Source: Aeromicrobium sp. CnD17-E
GTDB taxonomy: Bacteria > Actinomycetota > Actinomycetes > Propionibacteriales > Nocardioidaceae
Direction: 5' to 3'
DNA length: 64,000 nt
Assembly: GCF_024124745.1 (NCBI RefSeq)
Contig: NZ_JAMXRU010000001.1
Coordinates: 115,760-179,759, forward strand
Below, one piece after another: positions 24,501 to 32,610 of the stretch; position 1 is the stretch's first letter; each line of letters begins with the position of its first letter. Both the position numbers and the translations under genes were made by a program. The notes beneath the pieces are model-generated. The model was not told the origin of the DNA, searched no databases, and saw only the letters and a program-made list of their open reading frames with translations.

Positions 24501-25315
24501 CACGACGACGAGGGCGCGAGGGAGGACGCCTTGTAGTCGCCCTGGGGTCCCGAGGGACCCGGCGCTGCTGCCACCGTCATGGTCGAGGCCGACGTCGAGC
24601 TGGAGCGCTGGGTCGGCACGGTCGCGGTGAGGGTGTTGTTCTTCGCGTCCGCGGTGGTCTTGAGCGCCTTCATCGCGCCGCAGTCCAGGCCGCTCCCGGA
24701 CTCGTCGCAGTCCTCGAAGGTCACCAGCCGCAGCCGACCTGCCCAGTCGGCCCCGAAGGCGTTGACGAAGTCGGTGTAGTCGAGCTTGACGTCGACGGTC
24801 GCAGGCAGGTCCTCCTGGCGCGCGGTCGCGGCAGAAGGTTCCGCGGACGGGCTGGCCGCCGACGCCGACGGGGCTCCCGCCTCCTCGCTCGCGTCGGTCG
24901 TCGCCTCTTCGGCAGCGATCGGCTGAGGAGCCAGGTCGATCGTGTACGCCGGGGCGGCAACCGGCTCGCCGTCGAGCGTCACGGTCTCAGTCGAGAGCGT
25001 GGCCTTGGCCGACTCCTCGGCCCCCTTCGAGCGGACCGAGAATCCCTCGACCTCCCGCGTCCACGAGTCGGCGACGGTCGTCTCGATCTCGACGCCCGCA
25101 CGCGGGAGCTCGTCGGCCGTCACGGGTTCGCCCGACGGCTCGATCGACAACGCGTCAGCGTCGACCGGCGCGACCGGCACCGAGGGCATCACCTGCGTCT
25201 TCGGAGGTGCGTCGTCCCCCTCGGCAGAGGCGGGCGCGGTGGCCGAGGCGGCGAGGAGGGAGGTGATCAGAGCGCCCACGAGCGCCCAGATCGTCCAGCG
25301 ACGACGTGTGGTCAT
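18581..25315 (-). CDS. Secreted Rhs/YD-repeat polymorphic toxin with PT-HINT domain
   Basis: The protein has 2,244 residues. An N-terminal signal peptide (MTTRRRWTIWALVGALITSL to ASA, about residue 31) is followed by an Asp/Ala-rich region and an SpvB-like start (LALSYSSGSVDGRTS, about 290). Many YD repeats follow (YDGLGRVV, YDIRGRLIADD, YDALGRKIAL, YDADGNRLIE). The Rhs core closure ELDPGAGRFISVDPIADYGD then LNGYAYANNSP lies near 1,830. A HINT autoprotease-like pretoxin domain (SFAGETAVLMADGSQRPI to AILVHND, about 2,011-2,151) precedes a 93-residue tip (GHLREDGSRFWVDYGNSAIV, VYRPDNF). It follows the LamG-like gene by one base and overlaps its immunity gene. It resembles WapA-type contact toxins. 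Confidence 0.93.
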   Translation of the reverse strand: MTTRRRWTIWALVGALITSLLAASATAPASAEGDDAPPKTQVMPSVPVAPVDADALSIEPSGEPVTADELPRAGVEIETTVADSWTREVEGFSVRSKGAEESAKATLSTETVTLDGEPVAAPAYTIDLAPQPIAAEEATTDASEEAGAPSASAASPSAEPSAATARQEDLPATVDVKLDYTDFVNAFGADWAGRLRLVTFEDCDESGSGLDCGAMKALKTTADAKNNTLTATVPTQRSSSTSASTMTVAAAPGPSGPQGDYKASSLAPSSSWSAGNQSGDFAWSYPIATPPAMNGPTPDLALSYSSGSVDGRTSSTNNQTSWIGEGFSLDPGFVERSYESCDQVGGTPEDVGDMCWRDDNLTISLNGQSSELVQDGSTSQWRMKNDDGTRVELLKQDGINRDDNGEYWRVTTPDGTRYYYGRNQRFDGDDRRTDSVSTVPVYGARAGEPCHGSTFATSACDQAWRWGLDYVVDPNGNTMSYFYDQEKNNYGANKNATVRAYDRAALLTSIEYGTRQGSDAASAKVVFTSAERCLKTSEVTCESLTKDTASHWPDVPYDRICTSDTSCATRTSPTFFSRKRLAKITTFVKATSNSWSAVNEWNLTHEIPATGDMTNEENAEQAQVRTLWLAQVQQTGKVGTDVSLPPVRFNKELLDNRVYDTNGVDSFARFRVNAIDNGTGGSIAVNYSPRDCTASDKPAAGSLDTNARRCFPVWFRPWWSEDSQLEFFHKYRVDSVVEADNTSGGANVTTSYTYGGGDGWHYTTSNLVEPKYRTWGEWRGYSRVRTEVGAESGKTWSESLYLRGMHGDRAAGGGTKSVTVTDPLGDSADIQDRDERAGFERRTRTQLGASGAVVDITVNTPWTSPATATSNGRSAHIVRLGETETRTRLSSGSYRTVKTTTDYNDRGQPVAVNDLGDTSTAADNRCTTTSFATNATLGMYDYPATQVTTALACGTAPSAAGHIISASRTSYDGQAFGAAPTQGRPTRLETVSGWSNGITYQVDAETQYDVYGRPTSVTDAKGKTTTTAYVPATGGPAEEVRVTNALDHVTVVSPSRSWGTPTSETDAAGAVTNYSYDGLGRVVAVWGPGRDKATQTPSVKFTYKVSATAPNTVTTERLNAAQEYVATVAFYDGLMRERSTQKASPSADGGRVITEKIYDDRGWVSSSRGPYYNSGDVDTTLVSAAENAVPRYANYTYDLAGRVTREALASLGGVKWSTSTAYGGDRVLVTPPTGGTATTTVSDARGQVTSLTQHTASTPTGGGDVTSYTYTPSGQLKKVTDASGTEWSKTYDIRGRLIADDDPDKGESTFTYDELDRPVSATDKRGVTLWTDYDALGRKIALRDDSATGLVRARWTYDTVRKGALASAVRVADGKEYKDEVTAYDSAGRPTSSTLTIPTEEGLLSRSGGYVTGVDYNPDGSVQKITQPLVTGITNENLTYTYDRLGNVKKLTGAVVIVTDNLYSPLGEVLQRTSGSTAGKAVYDTREYDDATRRTTRRAFSLQGSATAPKLDLRYTYDPMGNVKKLNDVAPGDTNQTSATTWRQCFTYDYLRRMTNAWTSSGNSCVAPTASNLGSTAPYSDVYTFAKNGNREKVVSMRAGTSGIVTTTHDPAYPAATADRPHAALTTTKSGGETGTTTYAYDEVGNMKKRSTSSTEGKSYEWDREGNVKKVTDLATGKSVEYLYDADGNRLIERDGFDGSTTLLFGSTQLKVKGTTRSAVRTYSLDGEAVATRDSGGLKHTAVDHQGTPLVSVTSTTASVEKRRYSPFGEALTDASATWLSNRGFLNKITDAGPGTVHLEARELDPGAGRFISVDPIADYGDPQQLNGYAYANNSPVTLSDPSGEFVSCECGSNRTAPTKTKNGWHQTAGTVTPGRYVGYSGDPWQLTESRIQAYDTARALGENHAASKRVQASHDALVAEYQKQRTAPAKSFKDMALGLWRVGVFDERSCTQGSKGACAAEIAMAIPILKVAKPLKLIDNVGGAGSKAKKGSGSARSAGDAERAGTTGARSCLRSFAGETAVLMADGSQRPISKIRVGDKVVATDPETGERVIRRVTRLWVHEDEVLDLVLDGEVITTTEDHLFWSVSDQQFERADDLGAGELVLGDGGRHVKVRGFRPGTNRTALAYNLSIAGVHTYHVGGDAILVHNDCSDAAWDIAMKAFDKHGAKMGFKSVEEMGAYVDKVMSSSAGHLREDGSRFWVDYGNSAIVFRGPNAGVPGSVYRPDNFAHAVDEAMDRTVNKS

Positions 25316-25316
25316 G

Positions 25317-28103
25317 TCAGCAGCCTCCGCTCACGGCGACGCACTCGGTGCGGTCCCAGATCTTCAGGAAGTTGGATATCTCGTCATCGGTGAGAGGACC
25401 GCGGGCGACGACGACCTGGTCGAGGAAGCCGGTCCACCGACGGGTCGCGTCGTAGGAAGCTCCCACCGTCAACCGCTGGCGGACGAAGGACTCAGGGAGC
25501 GTGGCCGTCCCTGGCGTGACCGCGGTCGCGGCGTTGGCTCCGAGCACTCGGAGCGTCGCCTTCTTCGTCACGACGTCGTACGAGCCGACGACGGGTCGCG
25601 TCCCCGGTTGGCCGTCGTCGCCCGGCACGCGCGCGACGACCCACGCTGCCGTCTGGCTGTCCCAGACGCGCAGGACGTAGTCGAAGCCTGTGCCGTTCAC
25701 CTCCGCGCCGATCTCGAGGCCGGGAGAGTTCTCCCCTCCGAGCGAGAGAGCCGTCATCTGGTTGCTGCTCGTCGCCGTCTTCGCGGGATCGACGAACAAG
25801 GCCAGGTCGAAGGACCTCTTCGGGTCGACGAAGGAGCCGACCATCGCCGGAGGCTGCGAGCTCTCGGAGAGGCTGATCATGGCGTCACGAGCACGGTTGT
25901 CGGGGTCGTCGTCCACGTAGAGCGAACGCGTCGAGCGGGTGGCGTCGCCGATGTCGAGCGGGAACTCACCGGTGCTGTCGACCGCCAGCGACCCGTCCTC
26001 GTCATCGAACGTATACGTCGAGCGGACGAACCGTTCAGGGTCAAGGACCTCGAACTCGTGGACGAAGGGCACTTCGCTCCGATTCCCTGAGGCCTCGTAG
26101 GCCCAGACCCTCAGCTTGTGCGTACCGACGCTCTGCGCAGGCAGGTCGAGAGTGTGGGTCTTGCCCGAGCCGGACGCAGCGAGCATCGCCGTCGTGGGAG
26201 GTTGGTCGGACGTGAAGCTGTACCGGTAGCCGACCACGTCGTCCTTCGTCGATCCCGGCGCGAAGGTCAGCTGGTAGGACTTGTCCGGTTCCCAGCTCGT
26301 GGACGGGTCGTCGACGCCGGGCAAGCCGAGGACCCGAGGAGGTGCGGCCAGGGTGGAGTCGATGGTGAAGGTGCACTCGTCGGAGGCCGCGCTCCGCAAG
26401 CCTCCGGAGTCCTCGGCAGATACCCTGAAGGTCCAGGTACCGGACTTGACGGTGTCGTTCTCGTCCCGGCTCAGCGCGCTGAGGCTGCGAGCGGCGGTGG
26501 AGCCGCTCGCCACGTAGCTGCCCGTGATGTCACTGTGGGCGGAGGTGATGTCGGAACCCGCGTTCCAGTCCCAGAGAGCGCGGACATTGTTGCCGTCGGG
26601 GTCGGCCAGCTTGGCCCGCATGACCGGGTAGGACGTCATCCTGCCGAGCCGGACGGCGCCCGTCGTCGGGCAGGCGATGCCGTTGATGGTGCGGGACGTC
26701 GGGACGCTCGGGCGTCGGTTGTACTCGACGGTGATGGACGCGTTGTGCTTGAAACGCCTCCAGTTCACCGGGTCTGATTCGTCCTCGGCGATGAGGGCGA
26801 GGCCGATGGTGGGGCGTCCGTCGCCAGCCGCGGCGGCCATGCCGTTCTTGATGTTCCACACGACATCCCGACCGCCGGGGTTGCACCCGGAGTGGCCGGC
26901 TGAGTACGACTTCCTGTCCTGGAACGCCCCCAGCGACGGCTGGTCGTTCCAGGTCGTGTCCGACGACACTCCCCCGGACCGGTAGACCTTGATCGGGCGC
27001 GTCGTGCACGAGGGCGACCACACCATCGTCGCCTTGAAGGTCGCCGATCGGATCTGGTGCCCCGAGAGCGAGCTGATGCCGTACTGGAAGAAGAGTCGCT
27101 TGTTCGAGACCCCGATGTAGTTCTGGTAGCCGGTGCCCTGACCCTCCTCGTCTGTCCACTTGTAGAACGAGGAGCTCGGGTGCTGCTTGAACACCATGGC
27201 CCACGCGAACGCGCGCCCGCCGACCTTCGGATCGATGTAGACCGGATACTGCACGTCTGCACCCGTCAGAGCGTCGCGGTGCGGCTCCAGCACGATGTCG
27301 CCGCCCGTGACTGCCAGCCCCACCGGGGCGACGTCGTCGTTCTCCACCGGCCCCTGGGTCCGCCGATCGACAGCCTCCGCGCTGCTGTCGACGACAGGAT
27401 GGCCGCCGTCGCCGACTACCGTCCCGCTCGAGTCCCACATGATCGGAGCGGGCGCATCGCCGACCGTGCGCCCCACGTCGTCGAGGACGCTGAGCCCGCC
27501 GCCGTCCGCCACCTCGACGCGTCCGTTGTCCACGTCCGTCGCGAGCTTGAGCTGGGCGAGGCGCGGGTCCGCTGCCGCCGCTGCCGTCCTCACCACGAGG
27601 ACCTGGGAGACACCGCCGTCGGTGACCGTCATGCGAAGGTCGACGTCATCGATCACGTCCACGTAGGTGGCGGTCGGGCCGTCCAGCACGGGCGACGGCA
27701 GCGTGCCGGGCCAGGAGATCGACGTCGTGACGTCTCCGACGGTCACCTGGAGCAGCGGGTCGCGCCCGCCCGCCGAGAGCTCGACGTCGCCAGGCGCGGC
27801 TTGAGGTCGAACCACGCCGTCACGCTCGACGAGATCGAAGTCGATGGATTCCCATCCGTCGTCGCCCTTGACCCGCACGGGCGCGTTCGAGATCTTCGTG
27901 GAGAACGTCCCCCGGGGCGTCGCCCACACGGTCTCGGTCTCCGTTCGGTCCTCCACGATCTCGACGTTCTTGCCCGTCGCCGCGGCTTCCGCGAAAGCCT
28001 TCGCCTCAGGATCGAGAGGAGCCGTGTCCTCGCCTTGCGCCTGCGCCTGCAGGCCGGTCAACACCAGACACGACGACACCAGACCAACGACAAGACGGCG
28101 CAC
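25317..28103 (-). CDS. Secreted DNRLRE/LamG-like surface protein of the Rhs operon
   Basis: The protein has 928 residues from GTG 28103 (GGAGG six bases upstream). The signal peptide MRRLVVGLVSSCLVLTGLQA ends near AQA. Beta-rich segments of a DNRLRE-type domain lie at about 280-470 (YQNYIGVSNKRLFFQYGISS, SGGVSSDTTWNDQPSLG), then Ig/Fn3-like parts, then a C-terminal LamG-like domain (RWTGFLDQVVVARGPLTDDE). It ends two cysteines from the stop (CVAVSGGC). Such proteins commonly stand directly before secreted Rhs proteins in actinobacteria and probably help display or anchor them. There is no LPxTG motif. The ATG of the Rhs gene follows after one base. Confidence 0.85.
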   Translation of the reverse strand: MRRLVVGLVSSCLVLTGLQAQAQGEDTAPLDPEAKAFAEAAATGKNVEIVEDRTETETVWATPRGTFSTKISNAPVRVKGDDGWESIDFDLVERDGVVRPQAAPGDVELSAGGRDPLLQVTVGDVTTSISWPGTLPSPVLDGPTATYVDVIDDVDLRMTVTDGGVSQVLVVRTAAAAADPRLAQLKLATDVDNGRVEVADGGGLSVLDDVGRTVGDAPAPIMWDSSGTVVGDGGHPVVDSSAEAVDRRTQGPVENDDVAPVGLAVTGGDIVLEPHRDALTGADVQYPVYIDPKVGGRAFAWAMVFKQHPSSSFYKWTDEEGQGTGYQNYIGVSNKRLFFQYGISSLSGHQIRSATFKATMVWSPSCTTRPIKVYRSGGVSSDTTWNDQPSLGAFQDRKSYSAGHSGCNPGGRDVVWNIKNGMAAAAGDGRPTIGLALIAEDESDPVNWRRFKHNASITVEYNRRPSVPTSRTINGIACPTTGAVRLGRMTSYPVMRAKLADPDGNNVRALWDWNAGSDITSAHSDITGSYVASGSTAARSLSALSRDENDTVKSGTWTFRVSAEDSGGLRSAASDECTFTIDSTLAAPPRVLGLPGVDDPSTSWEPDKSYQLTFAPGSTKDDVVGYRYSFTSDQPPTTAMLAASGSGKTHTLDLPAQSVGTHKLRVWAYEASGNRSEVPFVHEFEVLDPERFVRSTYTFDDEDGSLAVDSTGEFPLDIGDATRSTRSLYVDDDPDNRARDAMISLSESSQPPAMVGSFVDPKRSFDLALFVDPAKTATSSNQMTALSLGGENSPGLEIGAEVNGTGFDYVLRVWDSQTAAWVVARVPGDDGQPGTRPVVGSYDVVTKKATLRVLGANAATAVTPGTATLPESFVRQRLTVGASYDATRRWTGFLDQVVVARGPLTDDEISNFLKIWDRTECVAVSGGC

Positions 28104-28281
28104 GGCGACCTCCAGAGCAGCTCACAACGCCACCCCGAGTGAGTTGCGCAGGCACTGTCTACCAGCGGAAGTCCTGGACACGAGTCTTTTTCTCAGAATT
28201 TTTTCATGTTTCGGTGTGAGCGGACGGAAACTGGGTAGCGGGCGCATTCCAAGGACCGGCGCGATGGGGAGGTCCTCGCGC

Positions 28282-28318
28282 AAGAAAAGAGCCGCGGGCG
28301 CTACCGCCCACGGCTCTT
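28282..28318 (-). terminator. Rho-independent terminator after tRNA-Leu
   Basis: On the minus strand AAGAGCCG pairs with CGGCTCTT and an inner GGGCG with CGCCC around a four-base loop, with one mismatch between the two stems (stem limits 28287-28318). The stem is followed by TTTT. It lies 25 bases beyond the tRNA 3' end and ends its transcript before the Rhs operon. Confidence 0.85.
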
Positions 28319-28342
28319 GCCATCTCCATCATGCTGCTTGCT

Positions 28343-28428
28343 TGGTGCGCGAGGGGGGATTTGAACCCCCACGCCCTTGCGGACACTGGCACCTGAAGCC
28401 AGCGCGTCTGCCGTTCCGCCACTCGCGC
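28343..28428 (-). tRNA. tRNA-Leu (anticodon CAG)
   Basis: The acceptor stem GCGCGAG pairs with CTCGCGC; the 3' ACCA is encoded. The anticodon stem-loop CTGGC-TTCAGGT-GCCAG carries anticodon CAG, reading CUG leucine codons. The long variable arm (GTGTCCGCAAGGGCG) is typical of class II tRNA-Leu, and the T arm reads GGGGGTTCAAATCCCCC. The length is 86 bases with CCA. It stands between the accessory toxin island and the conserved fhaA-pknB operon, and a strong terminator follows. Confidence 0.97.
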
Positions 28429-28609
28429 GTCGTTCCCTGAGGAACAGTCGTTGAGTCTAACACCACGGCTTCCGCGCGCCCGCACCCGCCCGTCGGCGGC
28501 TGGGCAACCGCAGCAGGGCTGTTGGGGGTGCTGAGGCACCGATGCCGGCGCGCGGGTTGCTGAGCCACCGATGGAGAGGGCGGCGGGGCTGGGGTGGGGC
28601 AGGAAGAAT

Positions 28610-28658
28610 GGAACGCGTTCCCACGTCAATTCGCGTGCGTCGTGCCTGCCGATACCAT
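28610..28658 (+). promoter_or_regulatory. Promoter region of the fhaA-pknB operon with a perfect palindrome
   Basis: TTCGCG (28630-28635), a 17-base spacer and TACCAT (28653-28658) form a plausible promoter 53 bases before the fhaA start. Just upstream lies the perfect 12-base palindrome GGAACGCGTTCC (28610-28621), a candidate binding site for an unidentified regulator. The rest of the 283-base gap from the tRNA shows no gene. Confidence 0.4.
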
Positions 28659-28711
28659 CGTCGGGACCACCGACGACCCCACGCACGTGACCCGGCAGGA
28701 GGCGAGAACCG

Positions 28712-29437
28712 ATGGCAGGTGTGCTCAGCCGCTTCGAGCAGCGGCTCGAGGGCGCAGTCACCGGCGCGTTCGCCCGAGCCTTCCGCAGCGCCGTGCAGCC
28801 GGTGGAGATCGCCGCCGCGATCCAGCGCGAGGTCGACAACTCGGCCCACGTGCTCTCGCGCCAGCGGATGCTCGTCCCCAACGACTTCACCGTCGAGCTC
28901 TCGCCCACCGACCACGGCCGGCTCGCCCCCTTCGGCGACACCCTCACCACCGAGCTCGCCACGCTCGTGCAGGAGCACGTCACCGAGCAGCGCTACACCC
29001 TCGCCGGGCCCCTGCGCATCGAGCTCGTCGAGTCGCCCGACCTCGGCACCGGACGCTTCCGCGTGCGCAGCCGCACCAACGCGGCCGTCCGGCCCGTCGA
29101 GGGCGCCCGCATGACCGAGACCGCCGTCCGCAGCTCGCAGGTCGTGCTCGAGGTCAACGGCCTCAAGCACCCCCTCACCCCGCCCGGCGTCGTCGTCGGA
29201 CGCGGCAGCGAGGCCGACCTGCGCATCGACGACCCCGGCATCTCCCGCCGGCACGCCGACATCAAGGTCCACGAGTCCGGCGGCAACACCACCGTCACCA
29301 TCACCGACCTGCAGTCGACCAACGGCGTCGTCCTCAACGGGCACCGCGTGCAGACCGCCTCGGTCGGCAACGGCTCGGAGATCCGCCTCGGCAACACGGT
29401 CCTCACCATCCGCATCACGACGAGCGAGGACCGATGA
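28712..29437 (+). CDS. fhaA: FHA-domain protein FhaA
   Basis: A 241-residue protein with an N-terminal DUF3662 domain (about 1-115, [20 protein letters not shown]) and a C-terminal FHA phosphothreonine-binding domain (about 140-235; [30 protein letters not shown]). It is a reader of PknB-type phosphorylation in cell-wall and division control. GGAGG stands 11 bases before ATG 28712. It is the first gene of the operon fhaA-fhaB-pstP-rodA-pbpA-pknB and overlaps fhaB by four bases. It is shorter than mycobacterial FhaA, lacking the long central linker. Confidence 0.95.
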   Translation: MAGVLSRFEQRLEGAVTGAFARAFRSAVQPVEIAAAIQREVDNSAHVLSRQRMLVPNDFTVELSPTDHGRLAPFGDTLTTELATLVQEHVTEQRYTLAGPLRIELVESPDLGTGRFRVRSRTNAAVRPVEGARMTETAVRSSQVVLEVNGLKHPLTPPGVVVGRGSEADLRIDDPGISRRHADIKVHESGGNTTVTITDLQSTNGVVLNGHRVQTASVGNGSEIRLGNTVLTIRITTSEDR

Positions 29438-29919
29438 CGGACCTGACCCTCACCCTCATCAAGATCGGCTTCCTCGCCGTCCTGTGGCTGTTCGTGCTGT
29501 CCGCCGTGTCGGTCATCCGCTCCGACATCTTCGGCGCGAAGGCACCGAACCAGAAGCCCGCCAAGCAGCCCCGCGCCGCAGCCGCCGCGAAGCCCGCCAA
29601 GAGCCGCAAGCAGCGCACCCCGCGCGGCGCGCCCACCAAGCTCCAGGTCGTCTCCGGCCCCAACTCCGGCCAGAGCGTGCCGCTCGGCGACGGACCCGTC
29701 CTCCTCGGCCGCGGCACCGACGCGGCCATCCGCCTCGACGACGACTACGTCTCCACCCGCCACGCCCGCTTCGCCACCAACGGCGAGCAGTGGTTCGTCG
29801 AGGACCTCGGCTCCACCAACGGCACCTACCTCGGCAGCCAGCGGATCACGTCCCCCACCCCGATCGGCCTGGGCATCCAGGTCCGGCTGGGCAAGACCAT
29901 CGTCGAGCTGCGGAAGTAG
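29434..29919 (+). CDS. fhaB: FHA-domain membrane protein FhaB (FipA-type)
   Basis: A 161-residue protein with one N-terminal membrane helix (about 8-28, [20 protein letters not shown]), a basic Ala/Lys/Pro-rich linker, and an FHA domain (about 75-160; [30 protein letters not shown]). It binds phosphorylated partners at the division site. The ATG at 29434 overlaps the fhaA stop (ATGA) and pstP begins four bases after its stop, so translation is tightly coupled. Confidence 0.95.
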   Translation: MTDLTLTLIKIGFLAVLWLFVLSAVSVIRSDIFGAKAPNQKPAKQPRAAAAAKPAKSRKQRTPRGAPTKLQVVSGPNSGQSVPLGDGPVLLGRGTDAAIRLDDDYVSTRHARFATNGEQWFVEDLGSTNGTYLGSQRITSPTPIGLGIQVRLGKTIVELRK

Positions 29920-29923
29920 GACG

Positions 29924-31237
29924 ATGTCCCTCACCCTGCGCTACGTCGCGCTCACCGACGTCGGTCTGCGCCGCTCCAGCAACCAGGACTCCGGCTACGC
30001 GAGCAGCCGCCTCATCGCCGTCGCCGACGGCATGGGCGGAGCGGCCGCCGGCGACCTCGCCTCGGCCGAGACCATGAACGTCATCCGCCAGCTCGACCGC
30101 GAGCTGCCCGAGATCGACCCGCTCGAGGCGCTCCAGAAGGCCGTCGCCCACGCCAACCAGCGCCTCGGCGAGCTCGTCGCCGAGGACCCGTCGGTCGAGG
30201 GCATGGGCACCACGCTCGAGGCGATGCTGTGGGACGGCGAGCGCTTCGCCACCGCCCACATCGGCGACTCGCGTGCGTACCTCCTGCGCGACGGCGAGCT
30301 GACCCAGATCAGCACCGACCACACGTTCGTGCAGAGCCTCGTGGAGGAGGGGAAGCTGACGCCCGAGGAGGCGCGCGTGCACCCGCACCGCTCCCTCCTG
30401 CTGCGCGTCATGCTCGGCCGCGACGACAACGACGCCGACCTCGAGTGGTTCGAGGGCCAGGTCGGCGACCGCTTCCTGCTGTGCAGCGACGGTCTCTCCG
30501 ACATGGTCGACGACGCCACCATCCAGCAGCTGCTCAGCGCCGAGACCATCGACCAGGCCGCGTCCGACCTCGTCCGCACCGCGCTCGAGAACGGCGGCTA
30601 CGACAACGTCACCGTCGTCATCGGCGAGCTCGTGCCCTCCGGTGCCGTGTCGGAGGAGGAGCTCTCGTCGGCCGACGGACGCCCGCAGCTCGTCGGCGCC
30701 GCCGCCGAGGGACCCCGCCCCCGCACCGGCAACGCCGCCGGTGGCTCCGGGAAGGCCCGCTCGCGCGAGGAGCGCAAGGAGCGCAGGCGCGAGAAGGAGG
30801 TCGACCCCGAGGAGCTGCGCTACGCGCCCCGCCCGCCGAGCAAGTGGCGCTGGGTCCGCCGCCTCGTCGCCCTCGCCGTCGTCGTCGGCATCGTCGCCGC
30901 CGGCGCGTTCTACGCCTACCGCTGGTCGCAGGACCAGTACTACGTGGCCTCCGCCGACGGCAAGGTCGTCATCTACCGCGGCGTCCAGGCCGACCTGCCG
31001 CTCGTCACCCTCAAGCACGTCGACGAGGTCACCGACGTCGAGCTCGACACCCTGCCCACCTTCCGCGCCCAGCAGGTGCGCGGCGGCATCGAGGCCGACA
31101 GCCGCGCCGACGCCGAGCAGATCGTCGAGAACCTGCGCGGCCTCGCCGAGGAGCCCGAGCCGTCGCCCTCGCCGAGCCCCTCCCCCTCGCCGTCCCCCTC
31201 CGCGTCGCGCACCGCCGACCGGGAGCGGTCCGCATGA
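29924..31237 (+). CDS. pstP: PP2C-family Ser/Thr phosphatase PstP
   Basis: A 437-residue membrane phosphatase that reverses PknB-type phosphorylation. The catalytic PP2C domain (about 1-240) has metal-binding motifs NQD, VADGMGGAAAGD, GDSRAYLLR, CSDGLSD and YDNVTVV. A juxtamembrane Arg/Lys/Glu-rich stretch precedes the membrane helix (LVALAVVVGIVAAGAFYAY, about 312-330). The extracellular part ends in a Pro-Ser repeat tail (EPSPSPSPSPSPSPS). It overlaps rodA by four bases (ATGA). Confidence 0.96.
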   Translation: MSLTLRYVALTDVGLRRSSNQDSGYASSRLIAVADGMGGAAAGDLASAETMNVIRQLDRELPEIDPLEALQKAVAHANQRLGELVAEDPSVEGMGTTLEAMLWDGERFATAHIGDSRAYLLRDGELTQISTDHTFVQSLVEEGKLTPEEARVHPHRSLLLRVMLGRDDNDADLEWFEGQVGDRFLLCSDGLSDMVDDATIQQLLSAETIDQAASDLVRTALENGGYDNVTVVIGELVPSGAVSEEELSSADGRPQLVGAAAEGPRPRTGNAAGGSGKARSREERKERRREKEVDPEELRYAPRPPSKWRWVRRLVALAVVVGIVAAGAFYAYRWSQDQYYVASADGKVVIYRGVQADLPLVTLKHVDEVTDVELDTLPTFRAQQVRGGIEADSRADAEQIVENLRGLAEEPEPSPSPSPSPSPSPSASRTADRERSA

Positions 31238-32610
31238 GCACACCCACCCTGGTCCCGCGCAAGCGACGCGGGGCCGAGCTCACCCTGACCCTGCTCGCCG
31301 TGCTCATCGGCGTCGGCGCCTACTGCGCCGTCGGCCTCGGCGCCGAGGGTCGCGTGCCGGCCGACGCGCTGCGGCTCGTGATCTTCCTGGTCGCGGCCGC
31401 CGTCGCCACGCACCTGCTCGTCCGCAAGGTCGCGCCCTACGCCGACCCCGTCCTGCTGCCGCTGGTCATCTGCCTCAACGGGCTGGGACTGGCGATGATC
31501 TACCGCATCGACCTCGGCTACCAGGCGATGGGCAACGACGCGTTCGGCCCGCTCGCCACCAACCAGCTGATGTGGTCGGGCATCGGCATCGCGCTCTTCG
31601 CCGTCGTGCTGCTCGTCATCCGCGACCACCGCCGCCTGCAGGCCTACACCTACACGTTCGGCTTCGTCGCGCTCGCGCTGCTGGTGCTGCCGCTGCTGCC
31701 CGTCATCGGCCAGAACATCCGCGGCGCGCGCATCTGGATCAACATCGGCCCGTTCAGCTTCCAGCCCGGCGAGGCCGCCAAGATCTGCCTGGCCATCTTC
31801 TTCGCCGGCTACCTCGTCGTGAAGCGCGACGCCCTCGCGCTCGCCGGCCGACGCTTCGCCGGCATCGACCTGCCGCGCGGTCGCGACCTCGGCCCCATCG
31901 GCGCGGCGTGGCTGATCAGCATCGCCATCCTCGTCTTCCAGCGCGACCTCGGCTCGTCGCTGCTGTTCTTCGGCCTGTTCGTCGTCATGCTCTACATCGC
32001 CACCGAGCGGCCCGGCTGGCTCGTCGTCGGCGGCAGCCTGTTCGTGGCCGGCGCCTACTTCGGCTACCTCGCGTTCGGGCACGTGCGCGTGCGCTTCGAC
32101 GCCTGGCTCGACCCCTTCTCCGACCCCGACCGCAACGGGCAGATCATCAACGGCCTGTTCGGCATGGCCTACGGCGGCGTGCTCGGCACCGGCTGGGGGC
32201 AGGGCAGTCCGCAGCTCACCCCGTTCGCGTTCTCGGACTTCATCGCCTCCGCGATGGGCGAGGAGCTCGGACTCACCGGACTCATGGCGATCCTCGTCAT
32301 CTACGGCCTCGTCGTCGAGCGCGGCATGCGCATCGCGCTCACCTGCCGTGACGCGTTCGGCAAGCTGCTCGCCGCCGGCCTCGCCGTCTCGATGGCCCTG
32401 CAGATCTTCGTCGTCATCGGCGGCGTCACCCGCCTCATCCCGCTGACCGGCCTGACCACCCCGTTCATGGCACAGGGCGGCTCGTCCGTCGTCATGAACT
32501 GGGCCATCATCGCGCTGCTCCTGCGCATCAGCGACCAGACCCGACGCCCCGCGCCCGAGGTGTCGCAGTTCGACCACGACGAGGAGACCCAGGTGGTGAA
32601 GCTGTCGTGA
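31234..32610 (+). CDS. rodA: SEDS peptidoglycan polymerase RodA/FtsW family
   Basis: A 458-residue polytopic membrane protein with about 12 helices. It is a SEDS-family glycosyltransferase that polymerises lipid II, paired with the class B PBP encoded next. Recognisable stretches are AMIYRID, PGEAAKICLAIFFAGYLV, VFQRDLGSSLLFFGLFVVML, GWGQGSPQ and the C-terminal MAQGGSSVVMNWAIIALLL. It starts inside the pstP stop (ATGA) and overlaps pbpA (GTGA). The cytoplasmic C-terminal tail is short. Confidence 0.96.
   Translation: MSTPTLVPRKRRGAELTLTLLAVLIGVGAYCAVGLGAEGRVPADALRLVIFLVAAAVATHLLVRKVAPYADPVLLPLVICLNGLGLAMIYRIDLGYQAMGNDAFGPLATNQLMWSGIGIALFAVVLLVIRDHRRLQAYTYTFGFVALALLVLPLLPVIGQNIRGARIWINIGPFSFQPGEAAKICLAIFFAGYLVVKRDALALAGRRFAGIDLPRGRDLGPIGAAWLISIAILVFQRDLGSSLLFFGLFVVMLYIATERPGWLVVGGSLFVAGAYFGYLAFGHVRVRFDAWLDPFSDPDRNGQIINGLFGMAYGGVLGTGWGQGSPQLTPFAFSDFIASAMGEELGLTGLMAILVIYGLVVERGMRIALTCRDAFGKLLAAGLAVSMALQIFVVIGGVTRLIPLTGLTTPFMAQGGSSVVMNWAIIALLLRISDQTRRPAPEVSQFDHDEETQVVKLS

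Noticed and set aside
5756..28428. Prophage or integrative element inserted in tRNA-Leu
   Set aside because: No integrase, transposase or phage gene, and I could find no second copy of the tRNA 3' end at the far border; the tRNA itself is complete with CCA.
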